From positions 94,232 to 158,231 of the forward strand of contig NZ_JAANIH010000013.1 in NCBI RefSeq assembly GCF_014529705.1: DNA of 64,000 nucleotides, read 5' to 3'. Shown here in pieces: positions 39,113 through 48,597 of the stretch. Position numbers and translations under genes: made by a program. Source of the stretch: Bradyrhizobium campsiandrae (GTDB lineage Bacteria; Pseudomonadota; Alphaproteobacteria; Rhizobiales; Xanthobacteraceae). Position 1 is the stretch's first letter, and the number at the start of each line of letters is the position of its first letter. Below the pieces are notes generated by a model. It had not been told where the DNA came from and ran no database searches. It saw only the letters and a program-made list of their open reading frames with translations.

Positions 39113-39454
39113 TCACTCCCACATCCAGTTCTCGCCGTAATCCTCCTTCCATCCTGCCAACCGGCCATGACGGAACTGCAGGAACAGGCGGTGACGGTAC
39201 GGGATCAATCCGCTGCCGCCGATGTCGCGAAGGGCAAGATAGATCTCGTTGCCGGGACGGCCGCGGACGTATTGCAGGTTCTGTCCGAGCGCGTGCGTGG
39301 CCTGCTCCGCGTCCATTCCGAGTGCCAGGGGCGTGTTGTTCGACAGGGTGTCGACGAAGGGACGGCGCAGCGGCACCGTGCCGAACGGTTCGGCCTGCGC
39401 CGATACTCCCATCGAGAGCAGCGCCGCACCCGTAGCCAGGATTGTCCGCTTCAT
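39113..39454 (-). CDS. Exported 113-aa protein, BamE/SmpA-like pattern
   Basis: A signal peptide (MKRTILATGAALLSMGVSAQA) precedes about 92 mature residues. The segment LALGMDAEQATHALGQNLQY followed by a hydrophobic strand and LFLQFRHGRLAGW resembles the helix-then-strand pattern of small SmpA/BamE-like periplasmic domains (a glycine, M-x-x-x-x-V/A-x-x-x-L-G). No lipobox is present. The relation is inferred from pattern only. It probably sits in the periplasm. Confidence 0.7.
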   Translation of the reverse strand: MKRTILATGAALLSMGVSAQAEPFGTVPLRRPFVDTLSNNTPLALGMDAEQATHALGQNLQYVRGRPGNEIYLALRDIGGSGLIPYRHRLFLQFRHGRLAGWKEDYGENWMWE

Positions 39455-39477
39455 TGCCGTGATCCTCGTCTCGCCGT

Positions 39478-40242
39478 CTATGCCGGCAAGTTCTTCAGGA
39501 AAGGCAGCACGGCGTCAACAAAAGCCTGGGGCTGATCGATGTTGACGGCGTGTCCGGCCGCGGGGATCACGACCTTTTGTGCGCCGGGGATCTTGGCTGC
39601 CATGTAGTCGGACGCTGCCAGGAAAGGCGTGTCGTCGGCGCCGACCACGATCAGGCTGGGCACTTTGATGTCGGGCAACAGCTCCATCACGGCGGCATCG
39701 CGCTGGGTCAGCATGCCGCGCGCCGCCAGCGCCAATCCCCTGGCGTTGCGATGGCTGGCGGTGGCGCGCTCACGCGTCGCCGATTTCAGCACGTCGAGAC
39801 CTTCGCGATCGAGCTTGTCGGCGGTGGCGAGCGCTCGCGCGTTCCAGGCCTCGCGCGCGTCGTCCTTCTTGAAGCCCGGACCGGTGTCGATGATCAGCAG
39901 CGCGCGCGTGCGCGAGGGATGGGTGCGGTAGAAGGCAAGCGACATGTAGCCGCCGAGCGACAGCCCGCCGATGATGGCACGCTTCGCGCCGACCGCATCG
40001 AGGATCGCCGCCATGTCGCCGACGGTAAGCGCTTCGCTGTAAGCGTGGGGATCATCGGGATAATCGGACTGGCCGTGGCCGCGCATGTCCCACAGGATCA
40101 GTTTGTGATCGCGCGCGAGCGCGTCGACCTGACCGTGCCACATCGCCGACGTCGAGGAATAGCCGTGCGTGAGCAGCAGCGGCGGCCCGTCGCCATGAAC
40201 CTCGTAATGGATGCCGACACCGTCTCTGTTGATCTTCGGCAT
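39478..40242 (-). CDS. Alpha/beta-fold hydrolase
   Basis: A 254-aa hydrolase with the oxyanion segment LLLTHGYSSTSAMW, nucleophile elbow GGLSLGGYMS (Ser), an acidic residue in VVGADDTPF and His in PAAGHAVNID. It resembles 3-oxoadipate enol-lactonase and epoxide-hydrolase-like esterases, but the substrate is not clear. The ATG at 40242 gives the conserved start MPKINRDGVGIHYEVHGDG; the longer frame would read through the repeat at 40296. Cytoplasmic. Confidence 0.9.
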   Translation of the reverse strand: MPKINRDGVGIHYEVHGDGPPLLLTHGYSSTSAMWHGQVDALARDHKLILWDMRGHGQSDYPDDPHAYSEALTVGDMAAILDAVGAKRAIIGGLSLGGYMSLAFYRTHPSRTRALLIIDTGPGFKKDDAREAWNARALATADKLDREGLDVLKSATRERATASHRNARGLALAARGMLTQRDAAVMELLPDIKVPSLIVVGADDTPFLAASDYMAAKIPGAQKVVIPAAGHAVNIDQPQAFVDAVLPFLKNLPA

Positions 40243-40295
40243 TGTTTCCGCCCTCTCTTGTTCTTGATCATTTCCAACCGCGGCGAGCCCGGAAT

Positions 40296-40387
40296 CGTAG
40301 GGTGGGCAAAGGCGCACTTGCGCCGTGCCCACCGCCTTTCTCCGATTGCAACAGGTGGTGGGCACGCTTCGCTTTGCCCACCCTACG
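40296..40387. repeat. Palindromic repeat family A, copy 3
   Basis: The left end matches copy 1 over CGTAGGGTGGGCAAAGGCGC and beyond (through ACTTGCGCCGTGCCCAC); the right end is CTTTGCCCACCCTACG. The central 20-30 bases differ from copy 1. Confidence 0.85.
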
Positions 40388-40678
40388 ACACTCGGCATTA
40401 GCGTATGCGGATGCAACCCCTCATCCTGCGCTTCGCGCCACCTTCTCCCGCAAGGGGAGAAGGAAGTCCGCGCCCGCGGTTACATCTTAGCGCGCCAAGT
40501 TACTTCGAAGAAACTGCCTCGCGCGATGGCATCCATGTCTGGACGCACTTCTTGTTGCGTCCAGCCGCTAACGTCAGCGCTGTTGTCGCAACGCACAACA
40601 GGTAGATGCTGCGATGGTTTCGATTCATTCCAGATTGCATTTGCCTCCGCGCGTGAACGCGATCATTCTTGCGCGCAA

Positions 40679-40707
40679 GGCGGACGCCGGCCCGGTGGGC
40701 GTCCGCC
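40679..40707. repeat. Strong hairpin in the leader of the molybdenum-hydroxylase operon
   Basis: GGCGGACGCC and GGCGTCCGCC form a perfect 10-bp stem around a 9-base loop, ending 51 bases before the start at 40759. There is no T-run, so it is not a clear terminator. It may be a folding element of the leader or an upstream transcript end. Confidence 0.55.
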
Positions 40708-40758
40708 ATTCAAGTTGCCGCCGTAAGCGGCTTCATGCACCGGCAGGGGAAGACGCCT

Positions 40759-41250
40759 ATGCCAACGCTCACGATCAACGGGCGGAGCATGTCCGTGGAT
40801 GCGGCGAACGACACGCCGCTCCTTTGGGCCATCCGCGAACAATTGCAAATGACCGGCACGAAATTCGGCTGCGGTGCCGGTCTGTGCGGTGCCTGCACCG
40901 TGCACGTCAACGGCGAAGCCGTGCGCTCGTGCCAGACCATGGTCGGCGATGTCGCCGGGAAGAAGATCACCACCATCGAAGGCCTCTCCGCCAAGGGTGA
41001 TCATCCCTTGCAGAAGGCGTGGATCGCCGAGCAGGTGCCGCAATGCGGCTACTGCCAGTCCGGGCAGATCATGCAGGCGGCTTCGCTGCTGGCGAAGAAC
41101 GCCAATCCGACCAAGGAAGAGGTCGTTGCGCATATGGACGGCAATCTCTGCCGTTGCATGACCTATTCGCGGATCCAGAAAGCCATCATGCGCGCCGCCA
41201 CCGAGATGCGCACCGCATCCGCCGCCGGCAACGAGCGGAGGCCCACATGA
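40759..41250 (+). CDS. 2Fe-2S subunit of a xanthine-dehydrogenase-family molybdenum hydroxylase (isoquinoline 1-oxidoreductase alpha type)
   Basis: A 163-aa iron-sulfur subunit. The plant-type cluster is held by the cysteines of [16 protein letters not shown], the second cluster by [10 protein letters not shown] and LCRCMTY. This small subunit passes electrons from the molybdenum site of the large subunit to an external acceptor. The start at 40759 has GGGGA about 9 bases upstream; the longer frame covers the leader hairpin. Its stop overlaps the next start in ATGA, so translation of the two subunits is coupled. The two-subunit form without an FAD subunit is as in isoquinoline 1-oxidoreductase and relatives. 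Confidence 0.93.
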   Translation: MPTLTINGRSMSVDAANDTPLLWAIREQLQMTGTKFGCGAGLCGACTVHVNGEAVRSCQTMVGDVAGKKITTIEGLSAKGDHPLQKAWIAEQVPQCGYCQSGQIMQAASLLAKNANPTKEEVVAHMDGNLCRCMTYSRIQKAIMRAATEMRTASAAGNERRPT

Positions 41251-43541
41251 ACCAGCACGTGAAGAACATCACATTAGAGACGACTGATCTCAGCCGCCGC
41301 TCCTTCCTGGTCGGCACCGCCGCGGCAGGCCTCGTGCTCGGCTATGCCGGCGTGCCAGGTGTCGGCGAAGCGTTTGCAGCCGCTCCCGCGAATTTCGAGC
41401 CGAGCGTCTGGTATTCGATCTCGCCGGAAGGTCTGGTCACCGTGACCTGCGGCAAGGCCGACATGGGCCAGCACATCGCCTCCACCATGGCGCAGATCGT
41501 CTGCGAAGAGTTAGGTGCGAAGTGGAGCGACATGCGGGTCAATCTCGCCTCCAACGATCCGAAGTTCAACGACCCCGTGCTGGGGGCGCAAATCACCGGC
41601 GGCAGCTGGTCGACCATGATGAACTTCGAGGCGATGAGCCGGGCGGGTGCCGCCGGGCGCATTGCGCTGACAGAAGGTGCTGCGGCCGCCATGGGCCTGC
41701 CGCCCTACTTCAAGGACGAGCTGGTCGTGCGCGACTCCACGGTCACGCATCCGAAGTCCAAGAAGTCGATGAGCTTCGCCGACATCGTCAAGAGCGGCAA
41801 GGCAACGAAGACCTTCACGCCCGACGAGCTGAAGGCGATCAAGCTGAAGACGCCGGATCAATACACCATGATCGGTGTGTCGGTGCCGCAGATCGACATC
41901 CCTTCCAAGACCAACGGCACGGCCAAATACGGCATCGACGTGATGCTTCCGGGCATGGTCTATGGCGCGATCGTGACGCCGCCGGTGCGCTTCGGCGCCA
42001 CCGTGAAATCGGTCGACGATTCCGCGGCAAAGTCCGTTCCCGGCTTCATCAAGGCTGTCATCCTCGACGACAAGACGCAGACGACGTCGGGCTGGGTGGT
42101 CGCGGTGGCCGGTACCTACGCCAACGCCAAGAAGGCCGCGCAGGCGCTGAAGATCGCCTATGATGGCGGTCCGAATGCGGCGCTGTCGAGCCAGTCGCTG
42201 CTCGACGAAGCCAAGCGACTGCAGGGGCTGGATGATTCCGGCCAGTTCTTCGTCAAGGACGGCGACCCCGCCGCCGCCCTCGGCACGGCGGCCAAGGTGC
42301 TGGAGGCGGAGTATACCACCAGCATCAACATCCACGCGCCGATGGAGCCGATGAACGCCACCGCGGAGTTCAAGGGCGACATCCTGCACATCTATTCCGG
42401 CAACCAGTTCGCGACGCGCTCCGGCGCGATCGCCGCAGGCGCCGCCGGGATCGATCCGAAGTTCGTGGTGATGCACCAGATGTGGCTCGGCGGCGGCTTC
42501 GGTCGCAGGCTGGACGCCGACATGATGGTGCCGGCGGTGCAGGCGGCCAAGGCCGTGGGCAAGCCGGTGAAGGTGATCTACACGCGCGAGAACGACATGA
42601 CGATGGATTTCTCGCGTCCGCTCACCTACCAGAAGGTGAAGGCCGGCGTGGATGGCGACGGCAAGCTCGTCGCGATCAGCCATGACGTGGTCTCGGCCTG
42701 GCCGACGGCGCGCTGGGGCATCCCCGATTTCCTCACGCCCTCGGTCGACAAGAAGGGTCCGCTCGACAGCTTCACGGTGAACGGGTCGGACTTCTTCTAC
42801 ACCGTACCCAACCATCACGTGCGGGCGATCAAGAACGAGATGGCGCACAACGCCACCCCGTCCGGTCAGCTGCGCTCGGTGGCGCCGGGCTGGACCTTCT
42901 GGGCCGTCGAAAGCATGATCGACGAGATCGCGGTGGCGACGGGCAAGGATCCCGCGCAGTTCCGCATCTCGCTGCTCGACGGCGCCGGCAAGAACGACGG
43001 CGGCGCGCAGCGGCTGCGCAACACGCTGCTCGCTGCGATGGGACTGTCGGGTTACGGCACCAGGCAATTGCCGAAAGGCGAGGGCATGGGCGTGGCCTGC
43101 GTTTCCTCGCAGGAGCGGGCGACGGCAAGCTGGACGGCCTGTGTCGCCCATGTTGCGGTGGCGCCGACGGGGGCGGTGACCGTGAAGAAGCTCACGGTCG
43201 CAACCGACGTCGGCACGCAGGTGCATCCCGACAACATCCGCGCCCAGGTCGAGGGCGCGGCGCTGTGGGGATTGTCGCTGGCGATGTACGAGAAGGCGAC
43301 GTTGAAGAACGGCGGCATCGAGCAGACCAATTTCGACAGCTACACGCCGCTGCGCATGAGCCAGATGCCGGAGGTCGCGGTCGCCGTGATCGCCAATGGC
43401 GAAAAGGCGACCGGCGTCGGCGAACCCGCGGTGACGGTGGTCGCTCCCGCCATCGGCAATGCCATCTTCAACGCCAGCGGCGCCCGCGTCCGCGCCCTGC
43501 CGATCACGGCCGAAGCCGTGAAGGGCGCGATGAAGGCGTAA
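41247..43541 (+). CDS. Molybdopterin-binding subunit of a xanthine-dehydrogenase-family hydroxylase (isoquinoline 1-oxidoreductase beta type)
   Basis: A 764-aa large subunit with a twin-arginine signal ([17 protein letters not shown]), so the complex is probably folded with its cofactor in the cytoplasm and exported to the periplasm. Recognisable parts are [33 protein letters not shown] (substrate/cofactor site), [17 protein letters not shown] and, near the C-terminus, [17 protein letters not shown]. The substrate may be an N-heterocycle or an aldehyde; nothing decides. The start lies in an ATGA overlap with the iron-sulfur subunit gene. No cytochrome c or XdhC-type chaperone gene follows; a strong terminator lies directly downstream. 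Confidence 0.93.
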   Translation: MNQHVKNITLETTDLSRRSFLVGTAAAGLVLGYAGVPGVGEAFAAAPANFEPSVWYSISPEGLVTVTCGKADMGQHIASTMAQIVCEELGAKWSDMRVNLASNDPKFNDPVLGAQITGGSWSTMMNFEAMSRAGAAGRIALTEGAAAAMGLPPYFKDELVVRDSTVTHPKSKKSMSFADIVKSGKATKTFTPDELKAIKLKTPDQYTMIGVSVPQIDIPSKTNGTAKYGIDVMLPGMVYGAIVTPPVRFGATVKSVDDSAAKSVPGFIKAVILDDKTQTTSGWVVAVAGTYANAKKAAQALKIAYDGGPNAALSSQSLLDEAKRLQGLDDSGQFFVKDGDPAAALGTAAKVLEAEYTTSINIHAPMEPMNATAEFKGDILHIYSGNQFATRSGAIAAGAAGIDPKFVVMHQMWLGGGFGRRLDADMMVPAVQAAKAVGKPVKVIYTRENDMTMDFSRPLTYQKVKAGVDGDGKLVAISHDVVSAWPTARWGIPDFLTPSVDKKGPLDSFTVNGSDFFYTVPNHHVRAIKNEMAHNATPSGQLRSVAPGWTFWAVESMIDEIAVATGKDPAQFRISLLDGAGKNDGGAQRLRNTLLAAMGLSGYGTRQLPKGEGMGVACVSSQERATASWTACVAHVAVAPTGAVTVKKLTVATDVGTQVHPDNIRAQVEGAALWGLSLAMYEKATLKNGGIEQTNFDSYTPLRMSQMPEVAVAVIANGEKATGVGEPAVTVVAPAIGNAIFNASGARVRALPITAEAVKGAMKA

Positions 43542-43567
43542 GGCGGCTGCGATCGTGATGCGAGATG

Positions 43568-43599
43568 ATCCGCCGGAGGGGCACCTCCGGCGGATTTTC
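43568..43599 (+). terminator. Rho-independent terminator of the molybdenum-hydroxylase operon
   Basis: ATCCGCCGGAGG, loop GGCA, CCTCCGGCGGAT is a perfect 12-bp stem followed by TTTCGTT, starting 27 bases after the large-subunit stop. Confidence 0.88.
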
Positions 43600-43787
43600 G
43601 TTGCAAAAGACTCAGCGTTTTCAATGCCCCGCCTACTGTGCATGGGGTTGTTTCGTCGTTCGGCGGAACCCTGATCCGTAAAATTGCGCGCAATTTCGGC
43701 AGGTTCCGTTGAGCACGCCTCTTAAGGGCCGGAGAACCTGATCCGGCCTAGGCTGGCGCCAAATCCCTCCCGTGCTTTGGGGAAGCC

Positions 43788-44882
43788 ATGAACGCGCCAG
43801 CCAAATCCGCCGCCAAACGCCGGCTTCTGCTTGCCTCCGACCGGAGCGATGCGAGCACCGAGCTCGCCAGCATCTTGAAGGCTGTCGGCGACGTCTCGAC
43901 GGTGACGACGGAAGAAATCCCCGAGCAGCCGTCGCGCGAGCTCTCCGGCCTCGTGGTCGACATCAATCTGCGGTCGCCCGAAAGCGTGCAGCGGGTGCGC
44001 AACAAGCTGCGCGGCGATGCCTATCGCGCGATGCCGCGCCTGTTCGTGCTGGCAGATGCGCTTCACCACGGCACCATGCAGGCCTGGGCGCTGGGCGCCA
44101 CCGACACCATCTCGCGCCCGCTTCAGCCCGAGGCGATCCTGCAGCGCATCCGCGCCGCGTTTCCGGACACCGCCGTCTATGACGCGACCGATCGCGGCAA
44201 GACGCTCAACCGCGGCGTCGAGGCGGCGCATGCGGTGCTGGCAAAAATGTTCGAGAAGCTGCCGCTCGGCGTGCCCCTGACCTTCGACGACGTCATCGCC
44301 GCCGAGAGCAAGATCCTGAAGGCGATCAAGCACTCTTCGCTGCGCGAATGGCTCACCACGGTCGGCTGCCATCATGTCGGCAGCTATCGGCACTGTCTGT
44401 TCGTCACCGGCTTTGCGGTCGCCTTCGCCCAGCATCTCGGCATGCGCGAGGACGACCAGCGCCGCCTGACCCGTGCCGCGCTGCTGCACGACGTCGGCAA
44501 GGCCTTCGTTCCCTCGAGCCTGCTCGACAAGCCGGGCAAGCTCACCGACGAGGAGATGGCCGAGGTCCGCCAGCATCCGCGCCGCGGCTATGACGCGCTT
44601 GCAGCGCAAGGCGGCTTCCCGCCGGAGATGCTGGATGTCGTGCTGCATCACCATGAATTCCTCGATGGCAGCGGCTATCCCAATGGCCTGTCGTCGAACC
44701 AGATCAGCGACATCGTCCGCCTGACGACGATCGTCGACATCTACGCCGCGCTGGTCGAGAAGCGCGCCTACCGCATGCCGTTCACCCACTCGCGTGCCTT
44801 CACCATGATGGAGGGCATGGGCGCAAAGCTGGACCAGCAGCTCCTGCAGGCGTTCCGCCCCGTCGCGCTGGGATCGTTCTGA
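43788..44882 (+). CDS. HD-GYP-type phosphodiesterase with receiver-like N-terminal domain
   Basis: A 364-aa protein. Residues 10-125 look like a response-regulator receiver with a possible phospho-acceptor Asp58 (VVDIN), but the acidic pair at the start is missing and the Lys is replaced (SRPL), so it is probably degenerate. Residues about 190-355 form an HD-GYP domain: HD at 234-235 (LLHDVGK) and HHHEFLDGSGYP at 287-298. HD-GYP proteins hydrolyse cyclic di-GMP, linking it to motility and biofilm. No sensor kinase gene is adjacent; it is transcribed alone and converges with the CoA ligase gene. Confidence 0.88.
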   Translation: MNAPAKSAAKRRLLLASDRSDASTELASILKAVGDVSTVTTEEIPEQPSRELSGLVVDINLRSPESVQRVRNKLRGDAYRAMPRLFVLADALHHGTMQAWALGATDTISRPLQPEAILQRIRAAFPDTAVYDATDRGKTLNRGVEAAHAVLAKMFEKLPLGVPLTFDDVIAAESKILKAIKHSSLREWLTTVGCHHVGSYRHCLFVTGFAVAFAQHLGMREDDQRRLTRAALLHDVGKAFVPSSLLDKPGKLTDEEMAEVRQHPRRGYDALAAQGGFPPEMLDVVLHHHEFLDGSGYPNGLSSNQISDIVRLTTIVDIYAALVEKRAYRMPFTHSRAFTMMEGMGAKLDQQLLQAFRPVALGSF

Positions 44883-44892
44883 CGCAGCGCCG

Positions 44893-46473
44893 CTACCCCA
44901 GCATCTTCCTGAGCTCCGCCTTCGCCACCTTCTCCAGCGTCGAGCGCGGCATGTCGTCGACCAGCCTGATCTCGCGCGGCACCTTGAAGTCGGCAAGACC
45001 GTTGCGGCAGGCCGCCATCACGCGGTCATGAAGATCCGGCGCGGCGCCGGCGACGCCGCCATGCGGGATGATGAAGACGACCGGCACCTCGTCCAGCATC
45101 GGATGCTTCTTCGCCACCACCGCGGCCTCGCGCACGCCCGGGACGAGCGCGATCACCTGCTCGATCTCGGACGCCGCGACGTTCTCGCCGCCGACCTTCA
45201 GCATGTCCTTGGCGCGATCGCCGAACTTGATGAAGCCGTTTTCCAGACGCTCGACGCGATCGCCGGTGAGAAAGAAGCCATGCTCGTCAAAGCTCTCGCG
45301 CGTCGCCGTTTCGTTGTGCAGATACTCGGCGAACAATGACAGGCCGGGGATGCCTTTGATCGCGAGATTGCCGGTGTCGCCGACTGCGGCCGGCCGTCCG
45401 TTATCGTCGGTGATGCGGATCTGATACTCGGGCGCGGCGCGGCCGATCGACATCGGAATGTTGGGCTGGTCGACCTCGCCGATGATGCCATGGGTGATGG
45501 TCTCGGTCATGCCCCACCAGCCGATGATCTTGACGCCGAAGGCAGCAAAAGGCGGCGGCTCGTTCACCGCCGTGCCCCACAGCCGGAATTTGTGATCGCG
45601 CGGAATATCCTGCTCGAGCAGCGCCTTCATGCAGAACGGTATCGTCGAGGTCCAGGTCGCGCCGTGCTCGCGCGCGACGCTCCAGAACCGGCTGGCGGAG
45701 AAGCGCGGCTGGATCACGCAGGAACCGCCGACCCACAGCGTCGCCAGCATCGAATAGGCCAGTGCATTGGTGTGGAACAGCGGCAGATAAGTCTGATGCA
45801 CATCGCTGGCATGCAGGTCTTCATGCGCGGCATTGATCTTGGCGCCCCACAGTGCGTTGGCGTGCGTCCAGAGCACCGCCTTCGGCCGCGACGTCGTGCC
45901 CGACGTATATTGCACGCTGCACGGTGCCAGCGGGTCGGTCGCGCGCGTGGGGCGGTCGGCGCTGTCGGCAAACAGTTGGTCGAAGCCGTCGCCGCGCGCG
46001 ACCGCATGCGCAGGCGTCGCGCCGGCATCGTGCGCGGTCACCGCCATCCAGCTGACGTTGCGGCAGTTTTGCGCGACCATTTCCGCATAGGCCGGCTGCG
46101 TGATGGCAGCGACCGCGCCGCAATGGTCGGCAAAATATTCGATCTCGGCCGGTGCCGAGCGGGTGTTGGTGGTGACCGCGATCGCGCCGAGTTCGACGCA
46201 GGCAAACCAGGCCAGCAGCGCCTCGATGCAATTGTCCAGATGAATGAGCACATATTCGCCCGGCTTCACGCCGCGCCTGACGAGCCCCGCCGCCAGCGCG
46301 CCGACGCGCTCGTGAAACTCACCATAGCTCCAGCGCCGCGACGGCGCGTCGAACGGCGCCCAGATCAGGAACGGATGGTCACGGCGCACCTCGGCGCGCA
46401 TCCCGAGCAGCCAGGGTACATCGAGTCCGTCGAACGGGCCCACGATTCCTGAGGCGGTCTGCTGATTTGCCAT
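44893..46473 (-). CDS. AMP-dependent acyl/aryl-CoA ligase
   Basis: A 526-aa adenylate-forming enzyme with VQYTSGTTSRPKAVLWTHAN (P-loop), GWWGMTETITHG, FFLTGDRVERLENG and the C-terminal catalytic Lys in STLEKVAKAELRK. It activates a carboxylic acid as a CoA ester. It differs clearly from the ligase at 1. Ninety-odd bases upstream on the same strand is a VOC-fold gene, likely co-transcribed; a TctC-type binding protein is divergent. This arrangement suggests uptake and breakdown of an organic acid, but the acid is unknown. Confidence 0.9.
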   Translation of the reverse strand: MANQQTASGIVGPFDGLDVPWLLGMRAEVRRDHPFLIWAPFDAPSRRWSYGEFHERVGALAAGLVRRGVKPGEYVLIHLDNCIEALLAWFACVELGAIAVTTNTRSAPAEIEYFADHCGAVAAITQPAYAEMVAQNCRNVSWMAVTAHDAGATPAHAVARGDGFDQLFADSADRPTRATDPLAPCSVQYTSGTTSRPKAVLWTHANALWGAKINAAHEDLHASDVHQTYLPLFHTNALAYSMLATLWVGGSCVIQPRFSASRFWSVAREHGATWTSTIPFCMKALLEQDIPRDHKFRLWGTAVNEPPPFAAFGVKIIGWWGMTETITHGIIGEVDQPNIPMSIGRAAPEYQIRITDDNGRPAAVGDTGNLAIKGIPGLSLFAEYLHNETATRESFDEHGFFLTGDRVERLENGFIKFGDRAKDMLKVGGENVAASEIEQVIALVPGVREAAVVAKKHPMLDEVPVVFIIPHGGVAGAAPDLHDRVMAACRNGLADFKVPREIRLVDDMPRSTLEKVAKAELRKMLG

Positions 46474-46566
46474 GCGTCCTCCCGGGCAGCCTGCATCTTG
46501 CTGGCGGCTGTCTTCAGATTATTGCGTCTTCCTGCCATCGGATGGCGCGGGAGGCAAACGGGCGCG

Positions 46567-46977
46567 TCAGTCCGCGTAGGACGAAATCTCGATCAGGCTG
46601 CCATCCGGATCGCGGCAATAGACCGAACGCAGCGTGCCGCGGGCGCCTTGCCTCGCAGACGGGCCTTGCTCGATCGCGACACCATGTGCCTGCAAATGCG
46701 CCACCACCTCGTCGGGCGTCGCGCTGGTGAGGAAACACAGATCCTCGCTGCCGGCGGTCTGGTGGTCCGCGGTGAACCACTCCACCTTGTCGGCGTCGCG
46801 CGGCCGGACGTTGATCTTCTGTTGACCAAACTGAAGCGATGTCCGCGGCGCTTTGCCGCCGCCGGGATCGAACACCTTGACTTCCATGCCGAGGATCTTG
46901 CGATACCACTCGGCGGTGACAGTGACGTCGGCGACGTTGATCACGAGGTGATCGAGGGCTTCAACCTTGACCGGCAT
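46567..46977 (-). CDS. VOC-family (glyoxalase/dioxygenase fold) protein
   Basis: A 136-aa protein made of one beta-alpha-beta-beta-beta pair: LDHLVINVADVTVTAEWYRK opens the first module and YCRDPDGSLIEISSY closes the second, giving the usual metal-binding His/Glu pattern of the vicinal oxygen chelate fold. Possible roles include a small dioxygenase or isomerase; none is decided. It precedes the CoA ligase on the same strand and is divergent from the TctC-type gene, with 108 bases between the starts. Confidence 0.88.
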   Translation of the reverse strand: MPVKVEALDHLVINVADVTVTAEWYRKILGMEVKVFDPGGGKAPRTSLQFGQQKINVRPRDADKVEWFTADHQTAGSEDLCFLTSATPDEVVAHLQAHGVAIEQGPSARQGARGTLRSVYCRDPDGSLIEISSYAD

Positions 46978-47085
46978 GCCTTATCCTTTCGTCGCCATGG
47001 AACTTGCGCACTTTCCGCGCGTGGTGGGCTTTGTTACAACGCCGCTGACGCTGCCATCAAGAACAACACTGGGAGAACCCTTCAG

Positions 47086-48060
47086 ATGATCACACGCCGT
47101 TCCGCGCTCGGTCTGCTCGCCGCCACCCCGCTTGCAGCCAGCCCGCTGTCGAAGGCCTTTGCAGCGGATTATCCGTCCCGGCCGGTGAAGTTCGTGGTGG
47201 GCTATCCGCCGGGCGGCGCCACCGACATTCTGGCACGGCTGATCGGCCAGCGGCTGTCGGAGCGGCTGGGGCAGCAATTCGTGATCGAGAACAAGCCGGG
47301 CGCCGGCAACAATATCGGCACCGAATCCGTCGTGAACGCAGAGCCCGACGGCTACACCGTGCTGCTAGTCAATCCGGCCAACTACATCAACGCGACGCTC
47401 TACGCCAACCTCAAGTTCAACTTCGTCCGCGACATCGCGCCGATCGCCGCGTTCCAGCGCGTGCCGAACGTGATGACCGTCAACAAGGACGTGCCGGCCA
47501 AGAATGTCGCCGAGTTCATCGATTATGTGAAGGCCAATCCCGGCAAGGTGAACATGGCCTCCTCCGGCAACGGCACCTCGGTGCATCTGTCGGGCGAGAT
47601 GTTCATGGCGATGACGGGCTGCAAGATGCAGCACGTGCCCTATCGCGGCGCGGCGCCCGCCATCACCGACATGCTCGGCGGCCAGGTGCAGGTGATCTTC
47701 GACAACATGCCCTCGATCATCCAGCACATCCGCTCCGGCTCGCTTCGCGCGCTCGGCGTCACCACCGCCCAGCGCTCGCCCCAACTGCCCGACGTGCCCG
47801 CGATCGGCGAGACCGTGAAGGACTACGAGGCGAGCGCGCTGTTCGGTATCGGTGCGCCGAAGAACATGCCCAAGGATTTGATCGCTAAGCTCAACAGTGA
47901 GATCAACACGCTGATGAAGGAGCCCGACATGACCAAGCGTCTGATCGAACTCGGCGGCGATCCGCTGTTCGAGACGCCCGAGGCGTTCGGTCAAGAGATC
48001 GAGGCGGAGACCGCCAAGTGGAAGAAGGTCGTCGAATTCGCCGGCCTCAAGGTCGAGTAG
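47086..48060 (+). CDS. Tripartite tricarboxylate transporter substrate-binding protein (TctC/Bug family)
   Basis: A 324-aa periplasmic binding protein. The N-terminal TRRSALGLLAATPLAASPLS is a Tat-like signal; DYPSRPVKFVVGYPPGGATD is the Bug-family start and IENKPGAGNNIGTE follows. These proteins capture carboxylic acids for a TctA/TctB membrane pair, but neither partner gene is present nearby, so it is an orphan binding protein, common in this family. The ATG at 47086 has GGGAG upstream. It is divergent from the VOC/CoA-ligase pair, suggesting a shared substrate (inference). A terminator follows the stop. Confidence 0.92.
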   Translation: MITRRSALGLLAATPLAASPLSKAFAADYPSRPVKFVVGYPPGGATDILARLIGQRLSERLGQQFVIENKPGAGNNIGTESVVNAEPDGYTVLLVNPANYINATLYANLKFNFVRDIAPIAAFQRVPNVMTVNKDVPAKNVAEFIDYVKANPGKVNMASSGNGTSVHLSGEMFMAMTGCKMQHVPYRGAAPAITDMLGGQVQVIFDNMPSIIQHIRSGSLRALGVTTAQRSPQLPDVPAIGETVKDYEASALFGIGAPKNMPKDLIAKLNSEINTLMKEPDMTKRLIELGGDPLFETPEAFGQEIEAETAKWKKVVEFAGLKVE

Positions 48061-48084
48061 CGATGTTGTGATGATCGGCAATGG

Positions 48085-48112
48085 AGCCCCGCCCAGCGGC
48101 GGGGCTTTTTCT
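48085..48112 (+). terminator. Rho-independent terminator after the TctC-type gene
   Basis: AGCCCCGCC, loop CAGC, GGCGGGGCT form a perfect 9-bp stem followed by TTTTTCTT, 25 bases after the stop at 48060. Confidence 0.92.
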
Positions 48113-48226
48113 TGCCTAGTCCGGCGATCCGGACTGGAATAAAATGGCGCGACGAAACCTGATGATAGACGAAACCTGATGATACATGGCGGCGTATCTC
48201 GCGCCGCGAAGAGAGGAGTTGGGATC

Positions 48227-48505
48227 ATGCGCAAGACGCAATTGGCACTGCTGACGCTCGGCGCGGCGGTCCTTGCCGGCTTTGTCACCGCCACCCCCGC
48301 CGCGGCGCGAGACTATCCGTGGTGCGCACAGGGCGGTGAGTATGACTATCCCGGCGAGTGTGCCTACAGCACCTATGAGCAGTGCCAGGCCAGCGTGTCC
48401 GGCCGCTTGCTGTACTGCGACCGCAACCCTCGCTTTGCCTTCGGCCTGGAACAGGTCCCGCCGACCCGGCCGCATCGGCGCGTCCGGCCTGCCGCGCCGT
48501 ACTGA
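48227..48505 (+). CDS. DUF3551 small exported protein
   Basis: A 92-aa protein with a signal peptide (TQLALLTLGAAVLAGFVTAT, cleavage near AAARD) and a short Cys-bearing mature part (RDYPWCAQGGEYDYPGECAY then YEQCQASVSGRLLYCDRNP). This four-cysteine pattern is that of DUF3551 proteins, which I recall as abundant in Bradyrhizobium. The cysteines probably form two disulfides in the periplasm. GAGAGGAG precedes the ATG at 48227. Function unknown. Confidence 0.88.
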   Translation: MRKTQLALLTLGAAVLAGFVTATPAAARDYPWCAQGGEYDYPGECAYSTYEQCQASVSGRLLYCDRNPRFAFGLEQVPPTRPHRRVRPAAPY

Positions 48506-48569
48506 CCGCAAGCTTTTCCACCCCGACGCTCGGGCCGTCGCGCAGGCGACCGCGCGAGCGGGTTGCCGC

Positions 48570-48597
48570 TTGACGTCCTGCTGCTTGCGTCTATACT
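48570..48597 (+). promoter_or_regulatory. Sigma70-type promoter placed for a leaderless ArsR transcript
   Basis: TTGACG (48570-48575), a 16-base spacer and TATACT (48592-48597) form a strong promoter. The ATG at 48605 begins 8 bases after the end of the -10 box, about where RNA synthesis should start, so the message would have no leader and no ribosome site. Confidence 0.75.

Larger units (their letters stand above)
40243..40758. other. Gene-free stretch, 516 bp, rich in palindromes
   Basis: Between divergent alpha/beta hydrolase and molybdenum-hydroxylase operon. It holds repeat family A copy 3 (40296-40387), a CCTTCTCCCGCAAGGGGAGAAGG hairpin at 40441-40463 and a GC-rich hairpin at 40679-40707. 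The part between 40480 and 40670 is less GC-rich and could hold the operon promoter; no gene was supported. Confidence 0.6.

Noticed and set aside
40325..40726. 133-codon frame through the repeats upstream of the molybdenum-hydroxylase operon
   Set aside because: It reads directly through palindromic repeats and hairpins, so it is not a plausible gene.
41511..43643. 710-codon frame antisense to the molybdenum-hydroxylase large subunit
   Set aside because: His/Arg-rich shadow frame of a well-supported gene.
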